Program-made: the position numbers and the translations under genes
Notes under the pieces: generated by a model
The model's database searches: none
What the model was told of the DNA's origin: nothing
What the model saw: only the letters and a program-made list of their open reading frames with translations
From: JAZREA01 sp045660545
Lineage (GTDB): Bacteria; Bacillota; Clostridia; Monoglobales; Firm-18
Length of the DNA stretch: 27,478 nucleotides
Assembly: GCA_045660545.1 (NCBI GenBank)
Contig: JAZREA010000010.1
Location: 1-27,478 of the forward strand
Direction of reading: 5' to 3'
Part shown: in pieces, positions 8,156 to 17,102 of the stretch
Layout of the letters: each line of letters starts with the position of its first letter
Numbering within the stretch: position 1 is the stretch's first letter

Positions 8156-10003
8156 ATGCCACTTGTAAAATACGATTCCTACATCAAAGATTATAAAAGT
8201 CCTTTCGGCGCAGTTGCGACAGACGCTGAGGTGACTTTTTCAATAGATATCAAAAAAACCGAAGAGCCTTTTGACGCCACGTTTGTTTACCGCCACGACC
8301 AGACAAACTCCCCGATATATATATCTATGCAAAAGGTCGGAGAATATGACAACTATTTTCGTTTCTCGTGCAAAATTTCTTTTGAAACTGCGGGACTTTA
8401 CTTTTACAGATTCGAATATGACTCGAATATAGGAAAGCGTTTTGTCGGCTTAAAGGACCGATTGGCACAAGTTGAAGACTGGCTTCCCGAGTGGCAGCTG
8501 ACGGTATATGATAAAAGCTTTAAAACACCAAACGACGTAAAGGGCGGCATTATGTACCAGATCTTCCCCGACCGCTTTTGCAAAGGGGATGGATACGACC
8601 TTCCCGAGGCCAAAAACCCAAGGAAAGTACACAAAAACTGGTACGACGTGCCGGAATTTATATACGACACCCCGGGCTACGCCGCAAACGACTACTACGG
8701 TGGCAATATACAGGGAGTTATAGACAGGCTTGAGTATTTAAAGTCGCTTGGGGTCAGCATAATTTATTTTAATCCCGTCTTCGAAAGCCCTGAGTATCAC
8801 CGTTACAGCACAGCAAACTACTTTAACATCGACCCGTATTTTGGCACAAACGAACAGTTCGCACTTCTTACGGAAAAATGTAGGGAACTTGGGATTAAGG
8901 TTATACTCGACGGTGTTTTCAGCCACACAGGCGCTGACAGTATTTACTTTAACAGATACGGTCACTACGACAGCTGCGGCGCTTACAACTCGGAAAACTC
9001 GCCGTACAAAAACTGGTATAATTTTATCGAATACCCGAACAAATACGAATGTTGGTGGAACTTTGAAAATCTGCCCAATGTAAACGAGCTTCATCCCGAC
9101 TACTTAGAGTATATAACGGGCGAGGACGGTGTGCTTAGCTTCTGGCAGGGCATTGGCGCAGGCGGTTGGAGGCTTGACGTGGCGGACGAATTGCCCGACG
9201 GATTTTTGGACGCTCTTTACAAAAGAGTTAAGCTAAAAGACCCCGACGCACTTGTAATCGGCGAGGTGTGGGAGGACGCGACAAATAAGTTTGCATACAA
9301 CGTACGCAGGCGCTACCTTTTAGGCGGACAGATGGACAGCGTTATGAACTACCCCTGGAGAAGTGCGATTTTAGACTTTGTTGTCGGAGCGGACGAGGGG
9401 CTTTTCCACAGCCGTATAATGTCTATACTGGAAAACTACCCAAAAGAGGCCACCGACTGTTTAATGAACATAATATCCACGCACGACACCGTACGCGCTA
9501 TAACGTACTTCGGCGTAGAGCACGACGTCCCCGACGAGCAAAAGGGCGCATACAAGATGACTCCCGAAGAATACGAAAAGGGAAAGAAAAGGCTTATGCT
9601 TGCCGCGTTTTTACAGTTTACTCTGCCCGGTATCCCGTGTATATACTACGCGGACGAGGTGGGGCTTGAAGGTTTTCGCGACCCTTATTGCAGAATGGGG
9701 TATCCCTACGGAAACGAAGACCACGAAATATTAAACTTTTACAAGGAAATTGCAAAAATACGAAGCGCTCACAAGGACGACTTTGCCTCCTCCTTCGTAC
9801 CTCACGTTATGGGCAACGGCTTTTATTCGTTTATAAGAGGCGACCTTGTTTGTGCCATAAACTTAGGTAATGACGAGCAAAGATTAGCCGCCGAAAACGC
9901 CGAGATGATTTTCTCTCACGGAACGGTAGGTGCTGAAAGCGACAGTTTAAATCTTGCACCAAACTCGGCTGTAATATTAAAACAAAAAATCGAAAACGAG
10001 TAA
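8156..10003 (+). CDS. Cytoplasmic GH13 alpha-amylase/neopullulanase-like glucanase
   Basis: A 615-residue glycoside hydrolase family 13 enzyme, probably cutting alpha-1,4 bonds of glycogen-derived or imported maltodextrins. An N-terminal beta-sandwich region (about residues 15-125) precedes the (beta/alpha)8 barrel, which opens with GGIMYQIFPDRF. The four family motifs are DGVFSHTG, GWRLDVADE with nucleophile Asp341, ALVIGEVWED with acid/base Glu370, and ISTHDT with Asp444. A small C-terminal beta domain ends the protein. There is no signal peptide, so it should stay in the cytoplasm. Its position opposite glgB links it to glycogen turnover. Exact specificity (neopullulanase, maltogenic amylase or cyclomaltodextrinase) cannot be read from the sequence. 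Confidence 0.9.
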   Translation: MPLVKYDSYIKDYKSPFGAVATDAEVTFSIDIKKTEEPFDATFVYRHDQTNSPIYISMQKVGEYDNYFRFSCKISFETAGLYFYRFEYDSNIGKRFVGLKDRLAQVEDWLPEWQLTVYDKSFKTPNDVKGGIMYQIFPDRFCKGDGYDLPEAKNPRKVHKNWYDVPEFIYDTPGYAANDYYGGNIQGVIDRLEYLKSLGVSIIYFNPVFESPEYHRYSTANYFNIDPYFGTNEQFALLTEKCRELGIKVILDGVFSHTGADSIYFNRYGHYDSCGAYNSENSPYKNWYNFIEYPNKYECWWNFENLPNVNELHPDYLEYITGEDGVLSFWQGIGAGGWRLDVADELPDGFLDALYKRVKLKDPDALVIGEVWEDATNKFAYNVRRRYLLGGQMDSVMNYPWRSAILDFVVGADEGLFHSRIMSILENYPKEATDCLMNIISTHDTVRAITYFGVEHDVPDEQKGAYKMTPEEYEKGKKRLMLAAFLQFTLPGIPCIYYADEVGLEGFRDPYCRMGYPYGNEDHEILNFYKEIAKIRSAHKDDFASSFVPHVMGNGFYSFIRGDLVCAINLGNDEQRLAAENAEMIFSHGTVGAESDSLNLAPNSAVILKQKIENE

Positions 10004-10018
10004 TCGTTTTCGATTTTT
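9985..10018. terminator. Bidirectional intrinsic terminator between GH13 gene and his operon
   Basis: A perfect 15-bp stem (9985-9999 with 10004-10018) encloses a 4-nt loop, GTAA. On the plus strand it is followed by ATTTTTTTA and on the minus strand by a T-rich stretch, so it can stop both convergent transcripts. The TAA stop codon of the GH13 gene is in the loop, and the hisJ stop codon overlaps the right arm. Confidence 0.9.
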
Positions 10019-10772
10019 ATTTTTTTATTCTGTTCATACATTCTTCGTAGCCGAGCATAAGCTGCTCTGCCCTGTGGGAGTCAGAGGAATAGATAAGTCT
10101 TCCTCCCCCTTGCTTTATCATCGCTTCAAGGTCTTTTGACGGAAAGGCTTCCGTACGGTAACCCCTTGCAACAGCTCCCATATTAATCTCAAAGACAGCG
10201 GAAGTCTCCAAAAGAGAATCTATCGCGGCCTTTGCCGCCCTTTTATACCTTTTGTCAGACGTATCAAAGAGGTGGTCCGCCTCATTAAACTTGGTTACAA
10301 GGTCAACGTGTGCTATAATGTCACACCCCGTCTTGTTATAAACGTCCGCTACCAAAGCGTAGTAGTCCTCTGCAAACGCCAAGTAGTCTCCATCGTAATA
10401 CCTTTTTATCGCCTCGGTAAAGTCCTCTTCGCTTTCGTCTACGGGGATATACACCCCGTCCTTTTTAACATAATGAACGGAACCTATTATAAAGTCGTAG
10501 CCGTCCGTAGGCTCGGTGGAAAAGTAGTCCTGCTCAATGCCGAGCAAAATCTTCATCTTGCCTTTATACTTTTCCTTTAAAGCACGCACGCTTTCTTTGT
10601 AACGCTCGGTATTTTCCTTTGACATACAGTAGCTCTCGTCAAAGAATGTGTAGGAATGGCCCGAAAAGCCAAGCTCTTTTAGCCCCATCGCGTACGCAGT
10701 CGCGGCGATTTCTTCCGAAGTGTTCTCGCCGTCACAAAAGGACGTGTGAGTATGATAATTAGCCTTTATCAT
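10017..10772 (-). CDS. hisJ: Histidinol-phosphatase, PHP family (HisJ/HisK type)
   Basis: Hydrolyses L-histidinol phosphate to histidinol, the second-last enzyme of histidine synthesis. The protein has 251 residues of the PHP metal-dependent phosphoesterase fold. Metal-ligand motifs are NYHTHTSFCDG at the N-terminus, GFSGHSY, GSVHYV in the middle, IIAHVDLVTKF, and a C-terminal SSDSHRAEQL. The same enzyme is called HisK in some species. Its ATG overlaps the hisIE stop by 4 nt (ATGA), so the two are translationally coupled. It is the last gene of the operon. It supplies the phosphatase that the short, monofunctional HisB here lacks. Confidence 0.93.
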   Translation of the reverse strand: MIKANYHTHTSFCDGENTSEEIAATAYAMGLKELGFSGHSYTFFDESYCMSKENTERYKESVRALKEKYKGKMKILLGIEQDYFSTEPTDGYDFIIGSVHYVKKDGVYIPVDESEEDFTEAIKRYYDGDYLAFAEDYYALVADVYNKTGCDIIAHVDLVTKFNEADHLFDTSDKRYKRAAKAAIDSLLETSAVFEINMGAVARGYRTEAFPSKDLEAMIKQGGGRLIYSSDSHRAEQLMLGYEECMNRIKK

Positions 10773-11419
10773 TTCGTCATTTTCTCCTGCTTAACCTTGT
10801 GGTCTATTATGTGCCTTGACGCAAGCTCCTTGTGTATATCCTCGACAGAAATACCCATCTGCACCATCAAGACCATAGCGTGGTACGCAAGGTCTGCAAG
10901 CTCGTAAATCGTCTCCGCCTTGTCATCCGCCTTGCCGGCGATTATAACCTCGGTGCACTCTTCCCCTACTTTTTTAAGTATTTTGTCGATACCCTTTTCA
11001 AAAAGGTAGGTTGTGTACGAGCCCTCGGGCTTTTCAACCTTTCTACCAACAAGCATATCATATAGGCCCTGAAGGCTGAACTCCTGAAGTTCGTCACTTT
11101 GCCACAAAAGGTTTGTAAAGCAAGAATCTGTTCCCTTATGGCAGGCAGGACCGTCCTTTTCAACCACTACTACAAGCGCGTCACCGTCGCAGTCTGCCGT
11201 AATGCTTACGATGTGCTGGTAGTTGCCACTTGTTTCGCCTTTTAGCCAAAGCTCGCCTCTTGAACGGCTCCAAAAGCATGTAAGCCCCTTTTCCATCGAG
11301 ATTTCAAGGCTTTCTTTGTTCATATACGCAACTGTCAGCACCTTTTTGCTGACCGAGTCAACAACAACCGCAGGGATGAGCCCGTCTTTATCAAATTTCA
11401 GTTCGTTTATATTAATCAT
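10769..11419 (-). CDS. hisIE: Bifunctional phosphoribosyl-AMP cyclohydrolase / phosphoribosyl-ATP pyrophosphatase
   Basis: Catalyses steps 2 and 3 of histidine synthesis in one 216-residue chain. The N-terminal HisI half (to about residue 110) has FWSRSRGELWLKGETSGN, the metal-site aspartates in ITADCDGDALVV, and the zinc cysteines in GPACHKGTDSCF. The C-terminal HisE half has KVGEECTEVIIAGK and the helix ELADLAYHAMVLM typical of the pyrophosphatase bundle. Longer starts at 11443 and 11425 exist, but GAGG lies 8 nt before the ATG at 11419 and only 2 nt before the one at 11425, so MININELKF is chosen. It begins 10 bp after hisF ends. Confidence 0.94.
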   Translation of the reverse strand: MININELKFDKDGLIPAVVVDSVSKKVLTVAYMNKESLEISMEKGLTCFWSRSRGELWLKGETSGNYQHIVSITADCDGDALVVVVEKDGPACHKGTDSCFTNLLWQSDELQEFSLQGLYDMLVGRKVEKPEGSYTTYLFEKGIDKILKKVGEECTEVIIAGKADDKAETIYELADLAYHAMVLMVQMGISVEDIHKELASRHIIDHKVKQEKMTK

Positions 11420-11429
11420 ATCCATTACC

Positions 11430-12188
11430 TCATAGTCTAACAATTATATCGTTTTCTTTAAGCTTTCTTTTAAGGTCTAAAATCTCGACTTCTCCAAAAT
11501 GGAATATCGAAGCCGCAAGGCCCGCATCTACTTCCGGAACCTTTTTAAAAAGGTCTACGAAGTCTTCGGCGCTGCCCGCTCCGCCCGAAGCGATAACCGG
11601 AACGCTGACAGCCTCTCTTACAGCCCGAATCATTTCGATATCAAAGCCCTTTTTTACCCCGTCGGTATCTATTGAATTTACAACTACCTCGCCCGCGCCA
11701 AGCGCAACGCATTTTTTAATCCAATCAATTGCCTCCATACCGGTATCCTCGCGTCCACCCTTTGAAAACACGCGAAACTCGCCGTCAACGCGCTTTATAT
11801 CCACAGAGAGAACTACGCACTGGTTACCGTACTTTTGTGCCGCTTCGCTTATAATCGAGGGATTTTTAATCGCGCCGGAGTTAACGCTTACCTTGTCTGC
11901 ACCGCACTTTAAAACGCGGTCGAAGTCATCAACACTGTTAATCCCGCCACCTACGGTAAGCGGAATAAATATCGTACTTGCCACCTCTTTTAAAATATCT
12001 GTAAAAAGCTGACGCTGTTCATAAGACGCTGTAATGTCGTAAAAGACAAGCTCGTCTGCGCCGTTTTCGGAGTAGTATTTTGCAAGCTCGACGGGGGATG
12101 AAACCTCCGAAAGCCCCTCGAAATTTACCCCTTTAACAACCCTGCCGTCCCTTACATCCAGGCAAGGTATAATCCTCTTTGTTATCAT
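11430..12188 (-). CDS. hisF: Imidazole glycerol phosphate synthase, cyclase subunit
   Basis: With HisH it converts PRFAR and glutamine-derived ammonia to imidazole glycerol phosphate and AICAR. It is a 252-residue (beta/alpha)8 barrel of normal length. The two catalytic aspartates are Asp11 (RIIPCLDVRDG) and Asp130 (VVLSVDIKR). Phosphate-binding glycines are seen in LTVGGGINS and ASGGAGS. The N-terminal RIIPCLD strand, close to the HisH interface, is intact. Its ATG overlaps the hisA stop by 4 nt, implying coupled translation. Confidence 0.97.
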   Translation of the reverse strand: MITKRIIPCLDVRDGRVVKGVNFEGLSEVSSPVELAKYYSENGADELVFYDITASYEQRQLFTDILKEVASTIFIPLTVGGGINSVDDFDRVLKCGADKVSVNSGAIKNPSIISEAAQKYGNQCVVLSVDIKRVDGEFRVFSKGGREDTGMEAIDWIKKCVALGAGEVVVNSIDTDGVKKGFDIEMIRAVREAVSVPVIASGGAGSAEDFVDLFKKVPEVDAGLAASIFHFGEVEILDLKRKLKENDIIVRL

Positions 12189-12898
12189 TTTGCTTCCTCC
12201 AACGCTTGTTCTAAGTCTATCGCCTTTGTGTAATACGCCTTGCCGATTATCGCGCCGTAGAGGTCCATTTCTCGCAGTCGTCTTATGTCGTCAAGCGTAG
12301 ACACGCCCCCGGAGGCAGTTATATCAAGGTTGTACTTTAAAGAAAGGTCGCGGTAAAGTTCAAGGTTTGTTCCCCTCATAGCGCCGTCTCTTGATATGTC
12401 TGTACATATTACGTTTTTGACACCCAATTTTTGCATTTTAAGCATAAATTCATCAAGCGAAACTTCCGACTTTAAAACCCAGCCTTTTATCGCTATAAAG
12501 CCGTCCTTTACGTCCGCGCCTACCGCAATTTTGTCCCCAAACTCGGCAACCGCCTGTTTCAAAAGAGCCTCGTCAGTAATCGCCGCAGTGCCTAAAATAA
12601 CTCTGTCAACGCCGACTAAAAAGTATCTTTTAATCGTATCCATGCTGCGGATTCCGCCGCCCACTTCTACAAATAGCTTTGTCTCGTCCACAACCTGTTT
12701 TACAAGCTCTATGTTTGGCGTGTTTCCATCCTTGGCGCCTTCTAAATCTACCATGTGTATATGGGTTGCGCCCTTTTGCTCAAAGTCTTTGGCAATCTCG
12801 ATTGGGTTTTCGCTGTAAACGGTCATCTCATCGTAGTTGCCCTTGTAAAGACGCACCGCCTTTTTATCAAACAAATCTATCGCAGGGAAAATAATCAT
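12185..12898 (-). CDS. hisA: ProFAR isomerase (phosphoribosylformimino-AICAR ribotide isomerase)
   Basis: Performs the Amadori rearrangement of ProFAR to PRFAR. It is a 237-residue half-barrel duplicate related to HisF. Asp8 (FPAIDLFDKKAVRL) and Asp129 (AVGADVKDG) are the expected catalytic pair. The phosphate-site glycines appear in EVGGGIRS and TASGGVST, and the conserved stretch CTDISRDGAMRG is present. It overlaps hisH upstream and hisF downstream by 4 nt each. There is no sign of the dual HisA/TrpF (PriA) role, but that cannot be excluded by eye. Confidence 0.96.
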   Translation of the reverse strand: MIIFPAIDLFDKKAVRLYKGNYDEMTVYSENPIEIAKDFEQKGATHIHMVDLEGAKDGNTPNIELVKQVVDETKLFVEVGGGIRSMDTIKRYFLVGVDRVILGTAAITDEALLKQAVAEFGDKIAVGADVKDGFIAIKGWVLKSEVSLDEFMLKMQKLGVKNVICTDISRDGAMRGTNLELYRDLSLKYNLDITASGGVSTLDDIRRLREMDLYGAIIGKAYYTKAIDLEQALEEAK

Positions 12899-13515
12899 AC
12901 CGTCCCCTCCATTTCACAAAACGCCTTTAAAATAGCAAGACCTACCTCGCCGCTCTTTTCGGGGTGGAACTGGCACCCCATAACGTTGCCGCTACATACC
13001 GCCGCAGTCAGCTCCTCGCCGTACTCCGTAGTCGCAGCCACGCTGTCTTTGCAGTTGTCAGCAAAGTACGAGTGGACAAAGTAAACAAAGTCTCCCTCTT
13101 TTATGTACTTAAAGAGCCCGCAGTCCTTTTTAAAGCTAAGTGCGTTCCATCCTATGTGCGGGATTTTAAGGTTTTCTGGAATTTTGCCCTCCATAGGCAC
13201 TACCTCACCGGCTAAAAGTCCTAACCCCTCGTGGCAACCATACTCAAAGCTTTTATCAAACAAAAGCTGCATACCAAGGCAAATACCCAAAATCGGCTTG
13301 CCCATAGCCGCCTGCTCCTTTATAACTTTATCGAGTCCGCTTTTTATAAGCTTATCCTTAGCGTCTTTAAATGCGCCAACGCCGGGCAGCACAAGGTTGT
13401 CCGCGTTCCTTATTACATTTACATCCGAGGTAACTACAACGTCCGCGCCAACGCTCTTAAAAGATGAGCAAAGCGAAAAGAGGTTGCCTACCCCGTAGTC
13501 TATAATCGCCGTCAT
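12895..13515 (-). CDS. hisH: Imidazole glycerol phosphate synthase, glutamine amidotransferase subunit
   Basis: A class I glutamine amidotransferase of 206 residues that feeds ammonia to HisF. The catalytic triad is visible: Cys79 in GICLGMQLLF, His184 and Glu186 in CQFHPEKSG. The oxyanion strand PGVGAF is present. The N-terminus IDYGVGN is typical of HisH. The ATG abuts the hisB stop codon directly and overlaps the next gene, hisA, by 4 nt. Confidence 0.97.
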   Translation of the reverse strand: MTAIIDYGVGNLFSLCSSFKSVGADVVVTSDVNVIRNADNLVLPGVGAFKDAKDKLIKSGLDKVIKEQAAMGKPILGICLGMQLLFDKSFEYGCHEGLGLLAGEVVPMEGKIPENLKIPHIGWNALSFKKDCGLFKYIKEGDFVYFVHSYFADNCKDSVAATTEYGEELTAAVCSGNVMGCQFHPEKSGEVGLAILKAFCEMEGTV

Positions 13516-14103
13516 TTACAAGGTTCCTTTCGTTGATGGTATTTCGTCCGAAAAATCTGTGTCTATCGAAAAAGCTACACGCAAGCTCCTTGCAACAGAC
13601 TTAAACGCACCTTCGATTATGTGGTGTGCGTTTTTACCCTCAAGCTGTCTAAGGTGCAAGGTTATGCCAGCTTCTCTTGTAAACGCGTACCAAAACTCGT
13701 CGCAAAGCTCTGTGTCAAAGTCCCCTACCTTTTGAGCAGGGATGTTCATATCAGGATAATATCCGCCTCTGCCAGAAACATCTACCGCAGAGAGTATTAA
13801 AGACTCGTCCATTGGCAAAATGGTATCTGCATATCTCTTTATACCCTTTTTGTCGCCCAGGGCGTCTGCCACCGCTTTTCCAAGGCAGATTGCCACGTCC
13901 TCTGTTGTGTGGTGGAAGTCTACGTCACAGTCTCCCACGCAGTTTAAAGACAAGTCTATCTTAGAGTGCTTTGAAAAAAGCGTAAGCATATGGTCTAAAA
14001 AGCCGCACCCCGTACTGCAATTTGATACGCCTTTACCGTCTATATCTATACAGAGCGAAATGTCGGTCTCCGCCGTCTTTCTTTTTATCTCTGACTTTCT
14101 CAT
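13516..14103 (-). CDS. hisB: Imidazoleglycerol-phosphate dehydratase (monofunctional)
   Basis: Dehydrates imidazole glycerol phosphate to imidazole acetol phosphate with two manganese ions. It has 195 residues and only the dehydratase domain, with no fused phosphatase. Metal-binding histidine blocks are FLDHMLTLFSKH, DFHHTTEDVAICLG and NAHHIIEGAFKS. The ATG at 14103 gives the family-typical MRKSEIKRKTAETDI start and has AAAGGA about 11 nt upstream. A GTG at 14112 would add three residues but leaves almost no spacing to that site. It starts 36 bp after hisC. Confidence 0.96.
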   Translation of the reverse strand: MRKSEIKRKTAETDISLCIDIDGKGVSNCSTGCGFLDHMLTLFSKHSKIDLSLNCVGDCDVDFHHTTEDVAICLGKAVADALGDKKGIKRYADTILPMDESLILSAVDVSGRGGYYPDMNIPAQKVGDFDTELCDEFWYAFTREAGITLHLRQLEGKNAHHIIEGAFKSVARSLRVAFSIDTDFSDEIPSTKGTL

Positions 14104-14139
14104 ATAAAACACTATCCTTTCTTAAAATATCCTAAGCTT

Positions 14140-15198
14140 TTACAGGCTTAAAATATCGTCAACCGCTTCGATGAATTTCTCCATCTGCTTTTTTGTACCT
14201 ATTGTAATTCTATTATAACTGCTAATTCTTTCCTTGTCAAAATGTCTTACTAATACGCCCCTCTTTTTAAGCTCGGTGTAGAGCTTTTCTCCGCTGATTT
14301 TATCCGACTTTGCGAAGATAAAGTTCGCCATAGAATCGAGCACGCTAAACCCACGCGTTTCAAGCTCATCCTTTGTCCATTCACGATTTTTCATAATCGT
14401 GCGGCAATTTTGCATATAATACTCATTGTTGTCCAAAACCGCACACCCTGCCGCTGACGTAAGGCGGTTTACGTTGTAGGGGTTAGTCGAATACTTAATT
14501 GTGTTTAGGTCCGAAATCAGCTTTTCATTTCCAACCGCAAAGCCGAGCCTTGCGCCCGCCATAGAGCGAGACTTTGAAAAAGTCTGCACAACCAAGAGAT
14601 TGTCGTATTTATCAACAAGCCCAACCGCGCTCTGCCCGCCAAAATCTATGTACGCTTCGTCTATTATTACAACGTTATTCGGGTTGCTTTTTACAACCTC
14701 CTCTATTTTATCAAGCGAAAGGCATAGTCCGGTAGGTGCGTTAGGGTTTGCAATCACTATCGTTTTGTTTATACCAAGATAGTCATTTATGTCTATCGAA
14801 AAGTCGTCGCAAAGCGGAATTTCGCTGTAAGGTATGCCATTAAGCTTTGCAAACACGGGGTAAAACCCATAAGTTATGTCCGCAAAGGCAAGCGGCGCCT
14901 TATCGTCCGAAAAAGCCATAAAAGCGAAGTTTAACACCTCGTCAGAGCCGTTTGTCATTATAATTTGCTCCGGCCTTACTCCTAACACGCCCGAAAGCCT
15001 GGACCTAAGCTGTGTACACTCCGGGTCGGAGTAAAGCTGTACTCTTTCGCTCTCCTTTGCGACTGCTGCCGCCACCTCATCGTGCGGAGCAAAGGGCGAT
15101 TCGTTTGTATTAAGCTTTACATACTGCATATCCTGAGGCTGCTCACCCGGCACATACGGGGTAAGCGAGCTGAATTTATCAGAAAAAAATCTACTCAT
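14140..15198 (-). CDS. hisC: Histidinol-phosphate aminotransferase
   Basis: A PLP-dependent class I/II aminotransferase that converts imidazole acetol phosphate and glutamate to histidinol phosphate. It has 352 residues, the normal HisC length. Key features are LNTNESPFAP at the N-terminus, ANPNAPTG, the aspartate/tyrosine pair in IIDEAYIDFGG, and the Schiff-base lysine Lys209 in TFSKSRSMAGARLGF. The start codon shares one base with the hisD stop (TAATG), with GGAG four bases before the ATG, so translation is probably coupled. Identification as HisC rather than another aminotransferase rests on both sequence and operon position. Confidence 0.96.
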   Translation of the reverse strand: MSRFFSDKFSSLTPYVPGEQPQDMQYVKLNTNESPFAPHDEVAAAVAKESERVQLYSDPECTQLRSRLSGVLGVRPEQIIMTNGSDEVLNFAFMAFSDDKAPLAFADITYGFYPVFAKLNGIPYSEIPLCDDFSIDINDYLGINKTIVIANPNAPTGLCLSLDKIEEVVKSNPNNVVIIDEAYIDFGGQSAVGLVDKYDNLLVVQTFSKSRSMAGARLGFAVGNEKLISDLNTIKYSTNPYNVNRLTSAAGCAVLDNNEYYMQNCRTIMKNREWTKDELETRGFSVLDSMANFIFAKSDKISGEKLYTELKKRGVLVRHFDKERISSYNRITIGTKKQMEKFIEAVDDILSL

Positions 15199-16478
15199 TA
15201 TTCTCCATCAAAACGCACAAGCACGCTGTTTGCGTGTGCGTCTAAGCCCTCCTTGCCTGCAAAGTACGCCACCTTGTCAGCAACATCTGCCAAAGCGTCC
15301 TTTGTGTAATATATGTACTGCGATTTCTTAACAAAGTCGTCAACCGAAAGCGGAGACGAAAAGCGTGCCGTTCCGCTCGTCGGGAGCGTGTGGTTAGGCC
15401 CCGCAAAATAGTCGCCCAATGCCTCGGGACAGTACTTGCCCATAAAGATTGAGCCTGCGTTTGTTATTTTGTCGAGGTAGTCAAACGGGTTGTCGACACA
15501 AAGCTCCAAGTGCTCGGGAGCAATCTCGTTTGCTATCTCTATTCCAAGCGCAAGGTCGCCTTTTGCGACTATAATCTTTCCGTTAGTATCTATCGAGGCG
15601 CGGGCAATCTCTGCCCTTGGGAGCAGCGGGATTTGCCTTTCGATTTCATCGCTTACTTTTTTAGCAAAGTCCATATCGTCTGTGATTAAAACGGCGCTTG
15701 CGTTTTTGTCGTGCTCTGCCTGTGAAAGCAAGTCGGCTGCTACAAACTTAGGGTTGCAGCTATTGTCCGCGATTACAAGTATCTCGCTTGGTCCGGCTAT
15801 CATATCTATCGCCACCTTGCCGAACACCTGCTTTTTAGCCTCTGCGACGTACGCGTTGCCCGGGCCTACAATCTTGTCGACCTTTGGCACGCTCTCGGTT
15901 CCGTACGCAAGAGCAGCAACCGCCTGTGCACCGCCGATTTTAAAGACTCTGTCAACACCCGCAATCTTAGCAGCAGCCAATATAACAGGGCTGACCTTTC
16001 CTCCACACGACGGAGGCGTAACGATAACCACCTCGCTGCAACCCGCTATTTTTGCAGGGATGCTGTCCATAAGTACTGTCGAAGGGTAAGCCGCCGTACC
16101 TCCCGGGACGTAAAGCCCCACCTTTTCAATCGGCGTAATCTTTTGTCCTACCGTCTTTTTATCTCCATCCTTTATTTCAAAGGACTCTCTTAGCTGCCTT
16201 TTGTGAAAATTCCTGATGTTTTCTGCCGCCTCTTCTAAAACGGCAATAAACTTTTTGTCCACCGACTCCAGCGCTTCGTCAAACTCCTGATCAGTTACCT
16301 CAAGCGACGAAAGAGACGCCTTATCAAAGCGCCTTGAATACTCAAAAAGCGCCGCGTCTTTGTTTTTTGCAACGTCAGCGATTATCTCGGACACCGCTTT
16401 TTCAACGTTATCAGTAGGGTTCACCCTCGCAAAAACCTCTTCTTTTGGAACCGTACCATAATCGTATATTTTAATCAT
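15198..16478 (-). CDS. hisD: Histidinol dehydrogenase
   Basis: Oxidises histidinol to histidine in two NAD-dependent steps; a zinc enzyme. It has 426 residues, matching the family. Diagnostic segments are GLYVPGGTAAYPSTVLM, VGPGNAYVAEAKK, IDMIAGPSEILVIAD, the zinc/substrate region LSQAEHDKNASAVLIT, the catalytic pair Glu322-His323 in APEHLEL, and DYFAGPNHTLPTSGTARF. Its start lies inside the end of hisG (8-nt overlap), with AGGTGA upstream. Complete, with no missing catalytic residue. Confidence 0.97.
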   Translation of the reverse strand: MIKIYDYGTVPKEEVFARVNPTDNVEKAVSEIIADVAKNKDAALFEYSRRFDKASLSSLEVTDQEFDEALESVDKKFIAVLEEAAENIRNFHKRQLRESFEIKDGDKKTVGQKITPIEKVGLYVPGGTAAYPSTVLMDSIPAKIAGCSEVVIVTPPSCGGKVSPVILAAAKIAGVDRVFKIGGAQAVAALAYGTESVPKVDKIVGPGNAYVAEAKKQVFGKVAIDMIAGPSEILVIADNSCNPKFVAADLLSQAEHDKNASAVLITDDMDFAKKVSDEIERQIPLLPRAEIARASIDTNGKIIVAKGDLALGIEIANEIAPEHLELCVDNPFDYLDKITNAGSIFMGKYCPEALGDYFAGPNHTLPTSGTARFSSPLSVDDFVKKSQYIYYTKDALADVADKVAYFAGKEGLDAHANSVLVRFDGE

Positions 16479-17100
16479 TCTTTTTCACCTGTTCCTTTAT
16501 ACCCAAAACTATGTCTTCGATTTGCCCGCACTTAAACTTAAATGCAGACTTGTTTGCAATCAGCCTTGCACTTATAGGTAAAATATCGGCTATAACTTCA
16601 AGGTCGTTTTCTTTTAGCGTTGTGCCTGTTTCTACAATATCGACAATCACGTCGGAAAGCCCTAAAATCGGCGCAATCTCTATCGAGCCGTTAAGCTTTA
16701 TAATATCTATTTCTCTTCCAAGCCCAGAATAGTAGGACGAAGCGATATTTACAAACTTGGTCGCAACTTTAAGCGTCCTTTCGCCGTCGTCGTAAAAGCC
16801 CTTTGGCGCGGCAACCGCCATCTTGCACTTGCCTAAATCAAGGTCTAAAAGCTCGTATATATCGGGAGTGTATTCAAGCAAAATGTCCTTGCCTGCGACA
16901 CCTATGTCTGCCGCCCCACGCTCTACGTAAATCGAAACGTCCGAAGGCTTAACCCAAAAGTATCTTACCTGCTTTTCTTCGTTTTCGAATATCAGTTTTC
17001 TGTTATTTTCCTTTATTGAAGGACACTCGTAGCCTGCCGCCTCAAACATGGCGTAGACCTTCTCACCGAGCCTCCCTTTTGGTAAAGCTATGTTAAGCAT
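16471..17100 (-). CDS. hisG: ATP phosphoribosyltransferase, short-form catalytic subunit
   Basis: Joins ATP and PRPP in the first and usually histidine-inhibited step of the pathway. At 209 residues it is the short HisG form, which lacks the C-terminal regulatory ACT-like domain and works as a hetero-octamer with HisZ, encoded just upstream. N-terminal IALPKGRLGEKV and the PRPP-binding loop DIVETGTTLKENDL are clear. A strong GAGGAGG site precedes the ATG, and only 2 bp separate it from the hisZ stop codon. Confidence 0.97.
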   Translation of the reverse strand: MLNIALPKGRLGEKVYAMFEAAGYECPSIKENNRKLIFENEEKQVRYFWVKPSDVSIYVERGAADIGVAGKDILLEYTPDIYELLDLDLGKCKMAVAAPKGFYDDGERTLKVATKFVNIASSYYSGLGREIDIIKLNGSIEIAPILGLSDVIVDIVETGTTLKENDLEVIADILPISARLIANKSAFKFKCGQIEDIVLGIKEQVKKND

Positions 17101-17102
17101 TA

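Noticed and set aside
14110..14160. Possible hairpin in the hisC-hisB gap
   Set aside because: Only about 5 bp can pair and there is no U-tract, so it is probably chance.
15490..16089. 199-codon plus-strand open frame inside hisD
   Set aside because: It is antisense to a fully conserved hisD, lacks a ribosome binding site and has a serine/alanine-rich composition expected from a complementary-frame shadow. The same holds for other antisense frames in glg and his genes.
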